Of a stretch of 25,699 nt of DNA, positions 7,906 through 17,085 are shown piece after piece. Within the stretch, counting starts at the first letter, position 1. Each line of letters begins with the position of its first letter. Both the position numbers and the translations under genes were made by a program. The stretch is from Wolbachia endosymbiont of Cylisticus convexus (GTDB lineage Bacteria > Pseudomonadota > Alphaproteobacteria > Rickettsiales > Anaplasmataceae): positions 1 to 25,699 of the forward strand of contig NZ_QPIP01000017.1 of the NCBI RefSeq assembly GCF_003344345.1. Direction: 5' to 3'. The notes under the pieces are model-generated. The model did no database searches, was not told the DNA's origin, and saw nothing but the letters and a program-made list of their open reading frames with translations.

Positions 7906-10900
7906 TTATCGCTCTAACACACTGCTTATTCCTTTAACTACTGATGTTCTGTTTAAGAAAGTATTAGGCCTCTTAGGTAGCTCTACTTTTCTTGAAACTT
8001 GTTGATCTAAGACTTCAGAAGGTTTCTCTATTTTTTGTTGTAGCAGTACAGTTTCTTTCTCCTCTAAATTGCTTTTTAAATGAGCTAGAAACTTATCAGT
8101 TTGTTTTAATTCTGGACATGCTTCTTTTGCAAATGAATATAGAGTTTTTGATATTTTAGAAAATTTTTCACTTACTATTTGCCCAACTATAGCTGATTGT
8201 ACTTCCACAGGATCAAAGTTTAGATTTTCTACTGATATACCTGATTTAGTGGCTGTTTCATTCAATACTTTCTCAAATTCCTTCATGATTGTTGATGCAT
8301 AGACCTGTGCTTCTGGTTGAGATATAGACCGATCTACTGTAGAAATATACTTTTGACCTGTAATCTTTCTTACGAATACATCTAGCAGAAGAAGCGTATC
8401 ATTTATATCAGCACCTTGAGTTGTAATAGCCTTAGAAGATTCCATGCCTATAGCCGGCTTAAAAGGAGAAGAGATAAACTGAGAAATACTTTTAACAGCA
8501 CCTACTAGAGTATCAGCAAAAACATTTACCCAAGAAGACAGCTTGTTTGTTCCGCTCGTACTTTCTATTGCAGAATTATCATCTTCAATGCTGCGACGAC
8601 TACGCTGTTGTGAACTACGAAATATTTTCCCTTTTAGCTCTACTTTATGCTTTCTAATAAACCTTTCTACTCTTGGTACTACATCGTCATGTTCTAGTAA
8701 CTTCACAAGACGAACGACAAACTTCTTATTAATAACTGTATTGAAACATTCATCTAAGCCTTTTAATAATGAATGCTTTGTTCTATTAGGGTATTCTAAC
8801 GATAAAATACTATACTCTCTTACTATTAACCATACCAATAACTCTACTCCTTTACTTTCTTGCAGAATATGTTGTAGTATATCTTTATTATGCCGCAAAC
8901 TATCAGGCTGCTGGTGTACTAAGCATTTAAATTGACCTAATAATTCATCCAGTGCTTTGGAATTTAACTCTTCTAATTTTTGGTTGGCTATGCTACCTAA
9001 TGATAACTTTTGAACTATACTACCACCTTGACACTTATGTCTTTGTGCACTTTCTCCGTCTCTCTCAAAAAAGTTCACTACCTCTAGGTTATCATACTCA
9101 CGTGCCACTTCCAGAGGTGTTTTACCGTGATTCGTCATAGCGCTAGCATCATTGCCTGCAAAATATTTATCTACATCTATAAACCTGTTTACAACTTCTC
9201 TACTTAAGGACAATCTAACTATACCAATATTCTTGAGAACTGTTTTTTCTTTATCAAACTCCTCTATAATATCTTCTGGATTACAAGTAGAGGCTACACA
9301 TTGTAAGTTAGAAACTATTGTATCATTAAAAGTAAATATCATTTTTCTTGCAGCTTCTTTAGTAACCCAATTTTCTATTGTTAAAGAGGTATCACCTTCA
9401 GATGACAGCACTAAACTACCCGTAGTCTGATTTAATTGCATACTATAATCCAACATAGATTTGCTTTTTAAATCAATTATGCCAATTTGGTGTTTATTCT
9501 CAGGTTGATTATGATAAATCTGTAAATTTTTTTGACTTGGCTGATAATACCTCACAGAGCCAGTGAAAATAACTTTACTTTCCCCAAAGCCAGGTATTGA
9601 ATTTAATTTCCAATTACCATCTTTGTTTTCAAGTTGTACAGGCACCTTACTATCTAAGTAAATGTGAAGTTTCTGATACCAATCTGCCCCATCCTTTAAT
9701 CTTACTGTTAGTACCTTTGTTCCATTAGACATTACAACATTAATCGATACATCTTTATTATCTGAAGTAATATTAAAACTTTGCTCTATGTTCAGATCAT
9801 TCCTTATCTGCTTGATCACTTTTGATAAATCTAAATTATCTGTTAGATTACTGCGATAATAGATATTAACTTCAGGGATGGGAAGCTCACTAATTTTTAG
9901 CTCTTTTTTACCTGAAATAATAGAATATAAGTTTTCGCCACCATAGCCAACTAGATGACTTTTGCTTGTAGGGTCATTATATATAATTTCATTACCCTTA
10001 CATCCAATAGCAATAACTTCTTTATCAGAAATTGAGTTGATAACAAGCACTGCATTTAAGCGATGTGCTACTTCTAAATAATGACTGATAATCATATCAA
10101 CATGCTTTTTAGTGTTATGAAATATATGTACATTATCGTTAATAAATTTCACTTCTGTGCCATCTTGAAATTTATAAACAGCGTTATCTGTAGTGTTCAC
10201 CATACTACGTATATTAACCTTAACGTCAACACGCCGATCACAGTTAATAAGCGTTTTCATATCTGAGTGCTCTATTAAGTAGATACAAAGGATGCGAAAC
10301 TTGTTGTATTTATCTGAGATGGTAATGTTGAAATTATCATAATCTACTTCTAGATGTTCATAGTGTAGTAAAGAAGCAATTTTTGTCATATTCAATTCTT
10401 TTGGAAAATCAGCCCTATTTTTTGGCAGGTCATAGTTCAAAAAACCTTTAAATATCTGACAGGTTACCTTACCTACAAGAATACTCTCTTCATCCTTAAA
10501 CCTTGGTAGCACTAACCGATTAGCTTCGTCCCGAAAATTAACTGCAATACCTTTGTTAGTAACTACAATATTTTTTATCATATATATGCAATATTCAAGT
10601 GCAGGATCTGCTATTAGTGGTCCCAAGTTAAAGGTAACATGTCTTGTATCATCTGTTGTATTTAATTTAATACTCTTAATATCACTAAATATGTAGTCAA
10701 ATGAGAAGATATGATTTACAAATTCTCCTTCTTTACCTAGTTTAAAATTGATTTCTCCTTTCTGATTTTGACCATGCATTACTATATAATAAAAAGTTCC
10801 ATTTCTTGCATCATTTACAATAGTAACATTAGGCTTTGCTACTAGTTGGAATGACAATGGTAATAGATTTTGAGAATAAACAGTCCTTACATTAATGTCA

Positions 10901-13900
10901 TTTGTTGACGTAAAATTAAACTCTATTTCTCCGTTTTTTTCCTCCATTGTAACGTGAACACACTCTATATCATTTGGCAAGTTAGCAAACATAACTGTGT
11001 GTTGAGCATTGTTATTAGGCGCTAATTCCATTAAGGTGACCCTTTGATTAACAATATAATTAAAAACTCCTTCTGACGCTCGATTGTTAATTATCCCACC
11101 ATTTTCCAACATGAACTTGAATGATAATAGAGCCCCCATGTATGAGTGGTGCACAACAGTATATTTTACTTCATTTTTTTTGCTTGATTCAAATTTAAAA
11201 TCAACAGCTTTTTCTGTTCCTTCATTGGTGTCAGTAATATCAATGCTTGCTGTATTAGCTGGTATATTGCTAAGCACAACAGCATGTTTAGCGTAATTAG
11301 AGTCATTATACGTATGTAAATGAGCTATTCCCGACTCAAAAGGCAAATAATAATCAAAATTACCATCCTTTGCATTGTTATGTATAACAATACCATCATG
11401 TAACAGCACGCGTAAATCATAATTACAATTTTCACTATCAATTATTATTTTATCCTCTCCACCTTGACCATCCACATATTTAGTATTACAAGCAACATGA
11501 ATACAATCTGATTTGTCTTTTCTTCCTAAAACGCTATGCATATTTTTTATTTCTTGATCCGAGTTTAAGGCTCCTTCCTTTAAGCAAACAGATATATCAT
11601 TCATATTCGGTGCAAAATTTGCTAAATTCAAAACATTAATCCCACCCTTTCCATCTAAGACTCCTTTAAACCCTTCTCCATTTATAATAAACACATCATC
11701 TTTTCCCCCTCCAGCAAAGTTTTTGTAGCCATTGCCTACCAAAAAGATATTAGGTTCATCATTAAATCCTACTACCTCATCCTTACCATCACCTAAATCA
11801 ATCAGAGTATTATCCCCTGTCCTACCGAGTAAGTAAGATAAACCTATTGCATTGTCACAAAGGTAAGTTGGATGGGGTACAGGCACATACTCATGAGAAT
11901 TACCAGATAGCTTCCCAGGTTGGCAAAACACCTCTCCTCCATCTGGATTATCTAGCCTGGCTCTACTCCATTTTACATCGGTACGTTTATTATCTAATAA
12001 CACTATACTATTATCATCTGACTTAAATTTGCTACATTGTGTATCTTTATATTCTGTACAATAACCTCCAAAAGGATGGTATCCTTCTCCCTCAGGACAT
12101 TTTCCATCTGATCTACTAGGATGGCCCTCAGCATTAGATATGCTATGGGTGTATGTAGTCTTACAATTATCACCTAGCCTTCCAGTAGGAAAAACATATC
12201 TTTTAATATCAGAATGGTCCTTTAAAAATTCAGCAGCATTTTTAACTAACTGGTTACCAACTTGTCCTTCCTCCATTAACTTCTGTATATACTTTTCAGG
12301 TTGTATACCAAAAAACGCACGCAATCCTTCTTCAAATTTTTCCCTACTAGTTAAGTGAACAATCTTATCTTCTGCTTCAACTGTTTTTACTGCTAGATAA
12401 ATTTGCTCTCCAATTATTAAAATATCTACAATCGGAGCAAGTTCTGGATTTGTAATTGCAAGAAATGACAGGGCCCAAATAGTAACATCAAGACTGGTTT
12501 TGACTATAGTGTCTGTACTTGAGTCACCAGCTGCAAGCCTTTCTATATCATCTCCCAAACTACGTGCCATAAAATACCAGCTTATTGGCGTAGCACCACC
12601 TGCTACTCCTGCTATTGCTGAATCGACAATAAGAACTGCTACACCTCTTGCTGCATTTTCTATATTATCATCTACAGCATTACCTAAAATATTACCAATC
12701 ATCCAACCACGCATTCCCCAGCTAGATATTTTGCCTACTTTCTCCCGCACCTTAGGTACACTGATTATTTCTTTTATTGTTTCGCGATTTTCCACATTTG
12801 CTTTAAATTTCTCTACAATATCTTTAACTTCCACATCCAATAAATCTAAATCCAAGTATTTCGTTTTATCTACAAGATCTTTTATGTCTGAATTTGTTGC
12901 TTTACCCTGCTGAAAAACTTTGTAAAACTGCTCGTAGAATTCAGAGTACTTTATTATGTTTTTACCTTCATCAGTATTAAACAGTTCTTTTATGCGTCTC
13001 TCTTTCTCTTCTTTTGTTATTTCTTCCCCATCACCCGAGTCTATGCATGGCATTCCTGTACTTCTTGTTTTCCTCTTCTTGGAGCACCCAGCAAGTGGAG
13101 ATCCTGGTCTTTTCTTTTCAGGAGAGCTACTGGAAGTATGGTCAACCTTAACATCCTGCGTGCTTACCTTGATCACATCATTCTTATATTTGGCTCCAAT
13201 ATTGAAAACCATAGCTACATGCTTAGCTGTCTTTTTATTAGTGAAAGACCTGAGAATTGTATATTTCTCACCCATCTGTTTTTCTGCTTTCTTTAGTTCC
13301 TTATCTGCATTAGATGTGCTAGTAGCATACTTTAATTCTATGATAATTGGATCATCTTCTATGAAAGAGCAAACATTTTTTGATAGTTGTGTAAAAGATA
13401 ACGCTAGGTCCATTCTTCCTTGTGCAGGTGCATTAGACTCCATATACACTCTAATCTCTTTACCATCTTCAGTTTCTCCATTTATAAATAAGCCTTGTAT
13501 TATTGCTTGAAAGTCTATTTCTTTTTTGATTAATCTCTTGAAAGGAAACAAGGCTTCCGCTAAAGGAGATAATGATTCTTTTAGCTTCTCCTCACTTCTT
13601 TTTTTGTTACCCCTTGTTCTTCTGTTAATACTTTCCTGTAGAACTTTAACTAAATTACCAACCTTAACATTCTCTATCTTTTCAAATTGACCACGAAACT
13701 TACCTTGAGAACCACCTGAGATTTTTTCTATATTTATATACTGATAATAAGATTTAGCTTCTCTACCTTCTACTTCAAACCCATCTGGTTTATGCTCTAC
13801 TCCCGTGTTTATTGTTACATCAATTTTAACTGCAGAATTAATTTTCAGCTCATCAATTGGGGGAATCCTTTTACTATCAAATTTCTTTTTCTCCCTAGGT

Positions 13901-15360
13901 ACTCTCTGCTCAGCACTACATTCTATAATATTTAATATTACCGCCTTACCTTCGGCCTTGTTTGATAGCACAAATGTGGTAGCTTCTCCTCCTATGCTTT
14001 TGTCTTGATCTGTATAAGTAAAAATATATTTATCTAATCCATTACCGTCTACAGCTAAAACCTGTCCGAGTACTAACTTACTTAAATAGTGCCGCTCGTG
14101 GCTCTGAATTGAATAATACAGATTTTTTAATTCACCCTTAATTGTATCTATATTATTCTGACTGAACTTTTTCACCTCTAATAATTGCTGCAGGAAGCCT
14201 CGTGACTGAAAAATCTTAGCTTGTTCTGTCTTTACTTTAGCACGACTCACCCCCACTATAACCGCTTCTTCTGCTTTAGTTCTAACGTTTAGGTTATACA
14301 AATAACCTTTGTTCTCGATCTGTGCTATGGCTTCATCAACAGCATGATCCCCTGATTTAAATTCAACAACTACTGGAGTAGGTTTTGAATTCATCCTACC
14401 ATTTGCATCCTTTGTACGTGATATAAATATTAGATCTGCACGTCCGTTACCTGCAGTACGCTCAACGTAACAGTTAAGATCATAGCGATATTTAAAATTT
14501 AATGCTAAAGCTCCGTAGTGAAACCCATGATACGCTGCTTCTGAATTGCCTAGCGAAAATTTTTCTTGATTACCTTCATATACCTCAGTCAATCTACCAA
14601 AAATATCTTTTGTGCCACCCATTACTTCCTTTACACCTTCATCAGAAAGCTTTTTTAATGAATCTTCTAAGTTTATAGACTGAGCTACACTAATCTCTTT
14701 AAACTCATTATTAACCTGAGATTGAGAAGACGCTGCCGCTTTAAATTTTTCTTTTACTCCATCTGTTTGCCATTTATGTAATCTGAATAATTTATTGTTT
14801 GAGTCTCCTTCAGTACGAATACGAAACACATGTTCGTCTATATTGTCTATATCAGAGATATCCAGTTTTTTTGCTATTTCTTTTAGTTCATCATCACTAT
14901 AATGACATTTATCTTCTGGATTTTTATCGCCTGTAATTTCATCATTTACAAAAACCCTAAGGGCTATTTGTTTTCTTCCATCCTTTTTAAAAGAAAAGCA
15001 TAGCTTTATAACATCAGATACAACTTTTACTTTTCTATCACTACCCCGCTCAGTACGCATAGTGTGCTTAACATACACCTTATCGATGCCAAGTTTTTCC
15101 ATCAGTCCGCTATCAGGAAGCGTTAAAATTGAACCCAATAAGCCATGAATAAAAAACTCTTTTTTAGATGTTGAACCAATATTTGGAGTTTCATAAAGCA
15201 ATGAACTGTATTTTTCAGCAAATCCTACAGGCTTCTCTCTGTCTATTGGAAGAACCGGATTACCTTTATTGTTACCTGAGTTAATTGGTTCTGTAAGTAA
15301 CAATTCTATTAATTCAGGCTTATGTTCAATGTGTTTTGTTTTAGCTGTTGCTTTTGGCAT
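7906..15360 (-). CDS. cifB: Cytoplasmic incompatibility factor CifB, type V-like giant toxin
   Basis: The protein is 2484 residues and uninterrupted. ATG 15360 lies 8 bp after the cifA stop with no clear Shine-Dalgarno, so translation is probably coupled. Visible domains in order are as follows. PD-(D/E)XK core 1: Asp309, Glu333-x-Lys335, Gln347. Core 2: Asp651, Glu675-x-Lys677, Gln695. A bipartite basic nuclear-localisation-like cluster lies at 749-766. Hydrophobic helices at ~905-930 and ~955-991 fit a TcdA/TcdB pore-forming-like region (tentative). A Cys-rich patch spans 1066-1168. RTX-like Gly/Asp motifs lie at ~1190, 1217 and 1298. Three ~90-residue repeats start near 1329, 1426 and 1516. 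One ankyrin repeat lies at ~2066-2102. A furin-type site RSRR falls at 2253-2256, and a latrotoxin-CTD-like tail occupies 2257-2484 (VFVRKITGQKY at 2328). No Ulp1 deubiquitinase is seen, unlike type I CidB. CifB modifies sperm chromatin to kill unrescued embryos; the nuclease cores are probably the effector here. Confidence 0.92.
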   Translation of the reverse strand: MPKATAKTKHIEHKPELIELLLTEPINSGNNKGNPVLPIDREKPVGFAEKYSSLLYETPNIGSTSKKEFFIHGLLGSILTLPDSGLMEKLGIDKVYVKHTMRTERGSDRKVKVVSDVIKLCFSFKKDGRKQIALRVFVNDEITGDKNPEDKCHYSDDELKEIAKKLDISDIDNIDEHVFRIRTEGDSNNKLFRLHKWQTDGVKEKFKAAASSQSQVNNEFKEISVAQSINLEDSLKKLSDEGVKEVMGGTKDIFGRLTEVYEGNQEKFSLGNSEAAYHGFHYGALALNFKYRYDLNCYVERTAGNGRADLIFISRTKDANGRMNSKPTPVVVEFKSGDHAVDEAIAQIENKGYLYNLNVRTKAEEAVIVGVSRAKVKTEQAKIFQSRGFLQQLLEVKKFSQNNIDTIKGELKNLYYSIQSHERHYLSKLVLGQVLAVDGNGLDKYIFTYTDQDKSIGGEATTFVLSNKAEGKAVILNIIECSAEQRVPREKKKFDSKRIPPIDELKINSAVKIDVTINTGVEHKPDGFEVEGREAKSYYQYINIEKISGGSQGKFRGQFEKIENVKVGNLVKVLQESINRRTRGNKKRSEEKLKESLSPLAEALFPFKRLIKKEIDFQAIIQGLFINGETEDGKEIRVYMESNAPAQGRMDLALSFTQLSKNVCSFIEDDPIIIELKYATSTSNADKELKKAEKQMGEKYTILRSFTNKKTAKHVAMVFNIGAKYKNDVIKVSTQDVKVDHTSSSSPEKKRPGSPLAGCSKKRKTRSTGMPCIDSGDGEEITKEEKERRIKELFNTDEGKNIIKYSEFYEQFYKVFQQGKATNSDIKDLVDKTKYLDLDLLDVEVKDIVEKFKANVENRETIKEIISVPKVREKVGKISSWGMRGWMIGNILGNAVDDNIENAARGVAVLIVDSAIAGVAGGATPISWYFMARSLGDDIERLAAGDSSTDTIVKTSLDVTIWALSFLAITNPELAPIVDILIIGEQIYLAVKTVEAEDKIVHLTSREKFEEGLRAFFGIQPEKYIQKLMEEGQVGNQLVKNAAEFLKDHSDIKRYVFPTGRLGDNCKTTYTHSISNAEGHPSRSDGKCPEGEGYHPFGGYCTEYKDTQCSKFKSDDNSIVLLDNKRTDVKWSRARLDNPDGGEVFCQPGKLSGNSHEYVPVPHPTYLCDNAIGLSYLLGRTGDNTLIDLGDGKDEVVGFNDEPNIFLVGNGYKNFAGGGKDDVFIINGEGFKGVLDGKGGINVLNLANFAPNMNDISVCLKEGALNSDQEIKNMHSVLGRKDKSDCIHVACNTKYVDGQGGEDKIIIDSENCNYDLRVLLHDGIVIHNNAKDGNFDYYLPFESGIAHLHTYNDSNYAKHAVVLSNIPANTASIDITDTNEGTEKAVDFKFESSKKNEVKYTVVHHSYMGALLSFKFMLENGGIINNRASEGVFNYIVNQRVTLMELAPNNNAQHTVMFANLPNDIECVHVTMEEKNGEIEFNFTSTNDINVRTVYSQNLLPLSFQLVAKPNVTIVNDARNGTFYYIVMHGQNQKGEINFKLGKEGEFVNHIFSFDYIFSDIKSIKLNTTDDTRHVTFNLGPLIADPALEYCIYMIKNIVVTNKGIAVNFRDEANRLVLPRFKDEESILVGKVTCQIFKGFLNYDLPKNRADFPKELNMTKIASLLHYEHLEVDYDNFNITISDKYNKFRILCIYLIEHSDMKTLINCDRRVDVKVNIRSMVNTTDNAVYKFQDGTEVKFINDNVHIFHNTKKHVDMIISHYLEVAHRLNAVLVINSISDKEVIAIGCKGNEIIYNDPTSKSHLVGYGGENLYSIISGKKELKISELPIPEVNIYYRSNLTDNLDLSKVIKQIRNDLNIEQSFNITSDNKDVSINVVMSNGTKVLTVRLKDGADWYQKLHIYLDSKVPVQLENKDGNWKLNSIPGFGESKVIFTGSVRYYQPSQKNLQIYHNQPENKHQIGIIDLKSKSMLDYSMQLNQTTGSLVLSSEGDTSLTIENWVTKEAARKMIFTFNDTIVSNLQCVASTCNPEDIIEEFDKEKTVLKNIGIVRLSLSREVVNRFIDVDKYFAGNDASAMTNHGKTPLEVAREYDNLEVVNFFERDGESAQRHKCQGGSIVQKLSLGSIANQKLEELNSKALDELLGQFKCLVHQQPDSLRHNKDILQHILQESKGVELLVWLIVREYSILSLEYPNRTKHSLLKGLDECFNTVINKKFVVRLVKLLEHDDVVPRVERFIRKHKVELKGKIFRSSQQRSRRSIEDDNSAIESTSGTNKLSSWVNVFADTLVGAVKSISQFISSPFKPAIGMESSKAITTQGADINDTLLLLDVFVRKITGQKYISTVDRSISQPEAQVYASTIMKEFEKVLNETATKSGISVENLNFDPVEVQSAIVGQIVSEKFSKISKTLYSFAKEACPELKQTDKFLAHLKSNLEEKETVLLQQKIEKPSEVLDQQVSRKVELPKRPNTFLNRTSVVKGISSVLER

Positions 15361-15368
15361 TTTTTCAT

Positions 15369-16880
15369 CTATTTTTTCATACTATGTGCTACCTCTTTAA
15401 ATTCTATACTACAAAGCCTCTTAGCCGGACTACTTCCACCTTCTTCCATGCTTCTCTTTTTATTATTTTCCTGAGCAAGATCGTCTAGTAATTGAAAAAA
15501 CTTATTCCACATACCTTTTTCTCTCTCTAGTTCTTCTTCCGAGCGACGATGTATAATACGTTCCTTGAACTCTTCTTTAAACTTAATCATTACTTCTTTG
15601 GACGATATACACTCTTGAACAAAGAATTTCAGTGAATCCCATTTATTATTATAAATTAAACTCTCACAAATATTCTTCCCTTTATAATAAAAGATAATTT
15701 CTTCTTTCTCTTTAACGGTAGCATTATTTAAGATTAATCTAACATTTTCTTCATCTTCAATCTTAAATAAGTCTGACAACAAAAATCCACTCGATGCGCA
15801 TTTACCTATAACATACCTTTGGCTAGCATTAGGGCTTTGCTGCCAAAGTTCCCCAAAAAGCTTTTGATAGTCATAATCTTTGTGGCCCTCTATTACTTTA
15901 TCGACCGTTTCTCTCAAAAAATAATTATAATCCTCTTCGGAAAGAAAATCCCACATACGATTTGCTGTTTCCATAAAGAGATTTTGCCATGGCCAATCCA
16001 AAAAACACTTCAGTACTTTACGAGGATAGCCTTTAAACACCTCTGCTTCTTGCTCTTTGTCCATTTGTGAGAGTAAAAAACATAAAACATCAGCATAGCA
16101 TTCTTTAGGAAGATCGGTACGGTTGCGAGAAGAGTTACAACGTCTATTTGCTACATATCCTGCAGATCTTACCAAAGATTCTTCTCTTTCCCTAGAGGTT
16201 AGTTTTTGCAAAAAATATTCAGCTGCCGCTTTATTACCACCAACTGCTGCATATTCGAATGCATATTGATAAGGAGAACACTTACTTTGCCATCTTCTTT
16301 CAATCATGTTATCCAGCTTATTCACTTCCCCTTTTATATCATATGTCCAAAGAACCACTAATTCCTGCTGCCTAACTTTTCTTGGATCTTCTTCGCTATA
16401 AAAAGATTTTCTCCGATTTTCAGGTATTTTGTTCCATAATTCCCGAATATCATCCTCTAAGCAGTAAATACATGCCAGTCTATAGCGTATGGTAATATCT
16501 AAATTCTCATCCTTAATTAATACTTCTGCTGTTTTCTTTTGATCTACCGTCCCTTGTGATGTCCAACAAAGTTCATTTGGCAGATCTATACCAAGATAGG
16601 AGTTTTGATCATGATACTCCCTCCATTTTAATATCTCCAGGCCTATTGGTTTGATAAAATTCAATACTTTCTTTTCTAGGGGTCCTGGTAACAGTAGCCC
16701 TGGTATTTTTTCTATTACCCTATCTTCTACTACTTGCCACTCCTTCCGTCTTTCACTGAGAATTAACGATCGAAAATAGAACCTTGCCGTTAAGGCTCTA
16801 ATGTCATCCTGGTTCCACAACGTGATGGCTATCTTAACTAGAGTTATATGCTCAAGCGATGGCTTTAAGATGTAATTCAC
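15369..16880 (-). CDS. cifA: Cytoplasmic incompatibility factor CifA, type V-like
   Basis: The protein is 503 residues. It starts at GTG 16880, the first start codon after an in-frame TAA, with GGGGGT 11 bases upstream. It is all-helical with no membrane segment, and its cadence (YRLACIYCLEDDIRELWNKI; SPYQYAFEYAAVGGNKAAAE) matches the CifA family. It sits directly upstream of the giant cifB in the invariant cif operon order. In the known system CifA rescues embryos and contributes to sperm modification; it binds CifB, and RNase activity has been reported. The C-terminus carries KKRSMEEGGSSPAKR (residues ~468-482), a bipartite nuclear-localisation-like motif, followed by LCSIEFKEV. The frame is complete with no internal stops. 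The type assignment leans on its partner's architecture. Confidence 0.88.
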   Translation of the reverse strand: MNYILKPSLEHITLVKIAITLWNQDDIRALTARFYFRSLILSERRKEWQVVEDRVIEKIPGLLLPGPLEKKVLNFIKPIGLEILKWREYHDQNSYLGIDLPNELCWTSQGTVDQKKTAEVLIKDENLDITIRYRLACIYCLEDDIRELWNKIPENRRKSFYSEEDPRKVRQQELVVLWTYDIKGEVNKLDNMIERRWQSKCSPYQYAFEYAAVGGNKAAAEYFLQKLTSREREESLVRSAGYVANRRCNSSRNRTDLPKECYADVLCFLLSQMDKEQEAEVFKGYPRKVLKCFLDWPWQNLFMETANRMWDFLSEEDYNYFLRETVDKVIEGHKDYDYQKLFGELWQQSPNASQRYVIGKCASSGFLLSDLFKIEDEENVRLILNNATVKEKEEIIFYYKGKNICESLIYNNKWDSLKFFVQECISSKEVMIKFKEEFKERIIHRRSEEELEREKGMWNKFFQLLDDLAQENNKKRSMEEGGSSPAKRLCSIEFKEVAHSMKK

Positions 16881-16916
16881 TACTTAACTTACCCCCAGCA
16901 AAGTATAACCTGCCCT

Positions 16917-16945
16917 TTTATAACCTTATTATCATAAAGGTACAA
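16917..16945 (-). promoter_or_regulatory. Candidate cifA-cifB promoter with a palindrome in the spacer
   Basis: On the minus strand, -35 TTGTAC (16945-16940), exactly 17 bases, then -10 TATAAA (16922-16917), about 37 bases before the cifA GTG. The spacer region holds ACCTT-N9-AAGGT (16941-16923), a partial palindrome that would place a bound repressor between the two promoter boxes. Only four of six -35 bases match the consensus, and AT-rich DNA gives chance hits. Confidence 0.45.
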
Positions 16946-17085
16946 CTAAAAATTTTATGTTACTAATGCCTTTACAAAACAAATTGTATTATCCTAATGT
17001 TGGATTACATTTCCCAAGTTAAAGTCAGCGCTCGAAAAATCATGTTATTCATTAATGGAAAAGGGCTAAATTCCATTATTGCTAT

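Noticed and set aside
8543..14008. Many plus-strand open frames of 60-184 codons opposite cifB
   Set aside because: They are antisense shadows of the cifB frame, with no ribosome sites or recognisable domains.
7906..15360. Ulp1-type deubiquitinase domain in CifB
   Set aside because: No His-Asp-Cys protease motif set was found; the C-terminal region is ankyrin/furin/latrotoxin-like instead.
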